The notes under the pieces: model-generated
What the model saw: only the letters and a program-made list of their open reading frames with translations
The model's database searches: none
Told to the model about the DNA's origin: nothing
Translations under genes and position numbers: made by a program
Shown: positions 13,546-14,410 of the stretch, in pieces
Layout: each line of letters starts with the position of its first letter
Numbering within the stretch: the stretch's first letter is position 1
Assembly: GCA_001778055.1 (NCBI GenBank)
Contig: MFFY01000023.1
Coordinates: 1 to 14,410, forward strand
Source: Candidatus Falkowbacteria bacterium RIFCSPLOWO2_12_FULL_45_13
Lineage (GTDB): Bacteria; Patescibacteriota; Patescibacteriia; Patescibacteriales; GWC2-42-12
DNA length: 14,410 nt
Direction of reading: 5' to 3'

Positions 13546-13937
13546 GCTCGCCCCCCTTCTTCCGACTGCGGGGTGACAATCACCACCTCCGCGGGGAGGT
13601 AGGTGACATACACCCTTTGTTGCCCGAACTCGCGGGCAAGCTTGCCCGCGAGCGCCTCAATGACGGCGCGCCACTCGTCGTCAGAGAGGTCCGCGTTGTA
13701 GCGCGGATTCCTATCCGACGAGAGCGTGAGCGCCTGCTCCGTGTAACCTCTGCCGTCTCGCGCGTACGCGATAATGGCATCGGCCACGAGAAGCGGCACC
13801 CAGCGCGCGCCCGAGGAAATCGCGGCGGTGATTTCCTCGGTGAGAAAGCGGATGACTTCCGCCTTCTCAACTCTCCGCCCTTCCGTCAAGAGGCCGAGAG
13901 TTACTTCGGCCCGCAAGGCGGGATTTGGATTTTTCAT
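13542..13937 (-). CDS. Hypothetical protein, 131 aa
   Basis: No family recognised. The preferred start is ATG 13937 (MKNPNPALRAEVTLGLLTEG), with GGAAAG 7 nt upstream. The frame is open to 14132, but that extension crosses module 3 and has no protein-like character. The product is soluble: an N-terminal helical half (VEKAEVIRFLTEEITAAI), then ARWVPLLVADAIIAYARDG, an acidic NADLSDDEWRAVIEALAGKL helix, and a beta-rich end RVYVTYLPAEVVIVTP. It overlaps the 423-aa gene by 4 nt, so both are probably made together in fixed ratio. Confidence 0.75.
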   Translation of the reverse strand: MKNPNPALRAEVTLGLLTEGRRVEKAEVIRFLTEEITAAISSGARWVPLLVADAIIAYARDGRGYTEQALTLSSDRNPRYNADLSDDEWRAVIEALAGKLAREFGQQRVYVTYLPAEVVIVTPQSEEGGRA

Positions 13938-14048
13938 TCTGTTCTTTCCGGCACATTTCTGCGCCTTTTGAATCTTTTTATAGTCGGCTGATTCAACGAC
14001 TTTTATAAAACCAATCAACCAACCACATCGTGTTTGGCTGAAAAAATT

Positions 14049-14107
14049 TGGTGAATGTCCGCATACATTCACCAGTAAATTAACCCTTTTGCGCCAAGCG
14101 GGACGCA
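14049..14107 (-). ncRNA. Kissing double-hairpin module 3 (after the truncated gene)
   Basis: Transcript strand: hairpin A TGCGTC-[CCGCTT]-GGCGCA (14090-14107, one G-U pair); 15-nt linker with AAAGGGTTAATTTAC; hairpin B TGGTGAAT/ATTCACCA (14049-14074) with loop GTATGCGGAC. Loops pair CCGC with GCGG. Relative to module 2, the last stem-B pair is T-A instead of C-G, a compensating change. Confidence 0.6.
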
Positions 14108-14147
14108 GAGTGTTTTTTAAGATGACACACAACTTCTCCGCGGGGGG

Positions 14148-14320
14148 CTAGGCGGCCGGTTTTTGCTCGGCCTGGCGCGACGCCTCTTGGGCGATCGCGA
14201 CCAGGTCCAACCCGGACTTGGTGGCCCCTGCCAACAAGGCGGCGAATTCGCCGACCTTGTTCGTCTGCTTCCAGCAGACGTCAGGAGCCGTGTTGTCCGG
14301 CAGGACCTCCACCAGCACAG
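14148..14320 (-). CDS. C-terminal fragment of an unrecognised protein, 5' end lost
   Basis: The frame ending in TAG (14148-14150) encodes about 57 residues of protein-like sequence: VLVEVLPDNTAPDVCWKQTN, then KVGEFAALLAGATKSGLDLV, ending EASRQAEQKPAA. It meets an AT-rich segment at 14321 and hits a stop at 14337-14339 just beyond. No native start is visible apart from internal GTGs. The most likely reading is a gene cut by an insertion at 14321. Another frame across the same bases (14117-14377) is less protein-like. Confidence 0.55.
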
Positions 14321-14410
14321 CTGTCCAAAATCCTGATTATGTTCTAAAATAAAGACAAAAGCACTAAAAATAAACAAAAATCAATATGCAAAAACAAAAA
14401 ATCTGGACAG
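14321..14410 (+). mobile_element. AT-rich segment bounded by CTGTCCA inverted repeats
   Basis: CTGTCCAAAAT (14321-14331) and AATCTGGACAG (14400-14410) are inverted repeats matching at 9 of 11 positions. The 90 bp between are over 75% AT, in sharp contrast to the GC-rich gene on the left. It may be a small MITE or the left end of an IS; an ATG at 14386 starts MQKQKIWT and runs off the window, possibly a transposase. Because the sequence stops exactly at the repeat, an assembly break at a multicopy element is plausible. Confidence 0.4.

Noticed and set aside
8169..14107. Integron attC sites for the repeated hairpins
   Set aside because: No RYYYAAC/GTTRRRY pair with the expected L boxes flanks the modules, and each module is two separate hairpins rather than one long imperfect dyad. 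No integrase is visible.
13938..14132. N-terminal extension of the 131-aa protein to 14132
   Set aside because: The extension spans module 3 and an AT-rich leader, is Cys/Trp/Asn-rich with no domain character, and has no ribosome site. ATG 13937 fits better.
1..14410. CRISPR array or cas genes
   Set aside because: No regularly spaced direct repeats and no Cas-like proteins were seen in any frame.

Overview
The window looks like a chromosome piece from an uncultivated Candidate Phyla Radiation (Patescibacteria, probably Parcubacteria-type) bacterium. The reasons are a compact rpsF-ssb-rpsR-efp order, an EF-P whose PGKG tip loop is replaced, housekeeping genes without clear Shine-Dalgarno sites, the standard code (TGA used as stop), and gene-sized spacers full of short palindromes. 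This placement is inference from sequence character; no search was run.

There are two compositional halves. Positions 1-7868 are AT-rich. On the minus strand they hold a ribosomal/translation cluster read right to left (rpsF, ssb, rpsR, efp), followed by a secreted LCAT-like hydrolase cut by the left edge. Next come a plus-strand TRM11-like RNA methyltransferase and a convergent ychF sharing a bidirectional terminator, a wrecked IS481-type insertion sequence, and a solitary HicB-like gene with its own promoter and terminator. The IS481 transposase has been hit twice: by a 211-bp MITE flanked by GAAAAA repeats near its start codon, and by a 49-bp almost pure hairpin flanked by ATT repeats. Removing both with one copy of each repeat restores an uninterrupted 331-aa frame. 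A similar 35-bp hairpin flanked by ATA sits between ssb and rpsR.

Positions about 7869-14320 are GC-rich, entirely minus strand, and partly use strong AAAGGAGG-type ribosome sites. They encode an HrpA/HrpB-like DEAH helicase, a coupled 56-aa single-pass membrane protein that appears not to have been called, and several proteins I do not recognise (494 aa frame, 423 aa, 131 aa, and a truncated C-terminus), plus an 18-codon ORF with a sequestered start.

The most striking signal is in the spacers of this block. After each of four transcription or translation units (stops at 14148, 12274, 9908 and 8236) lies a pair of hairpins whose loops are complementary to each other (TCGCGGC/GCCGCGA, GCGGC/GCCGC, GCGG/CCGC, GCGA/TCGC). 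Loops and stems change in compensating ways between copies. This suggests a repeated kissing-loop RNA (or single-stranded DNA) element that separates cassette-like units. The right edge is an AT-rich segment bounded by inverted CTGTCCA repeats that truncates the last gene.
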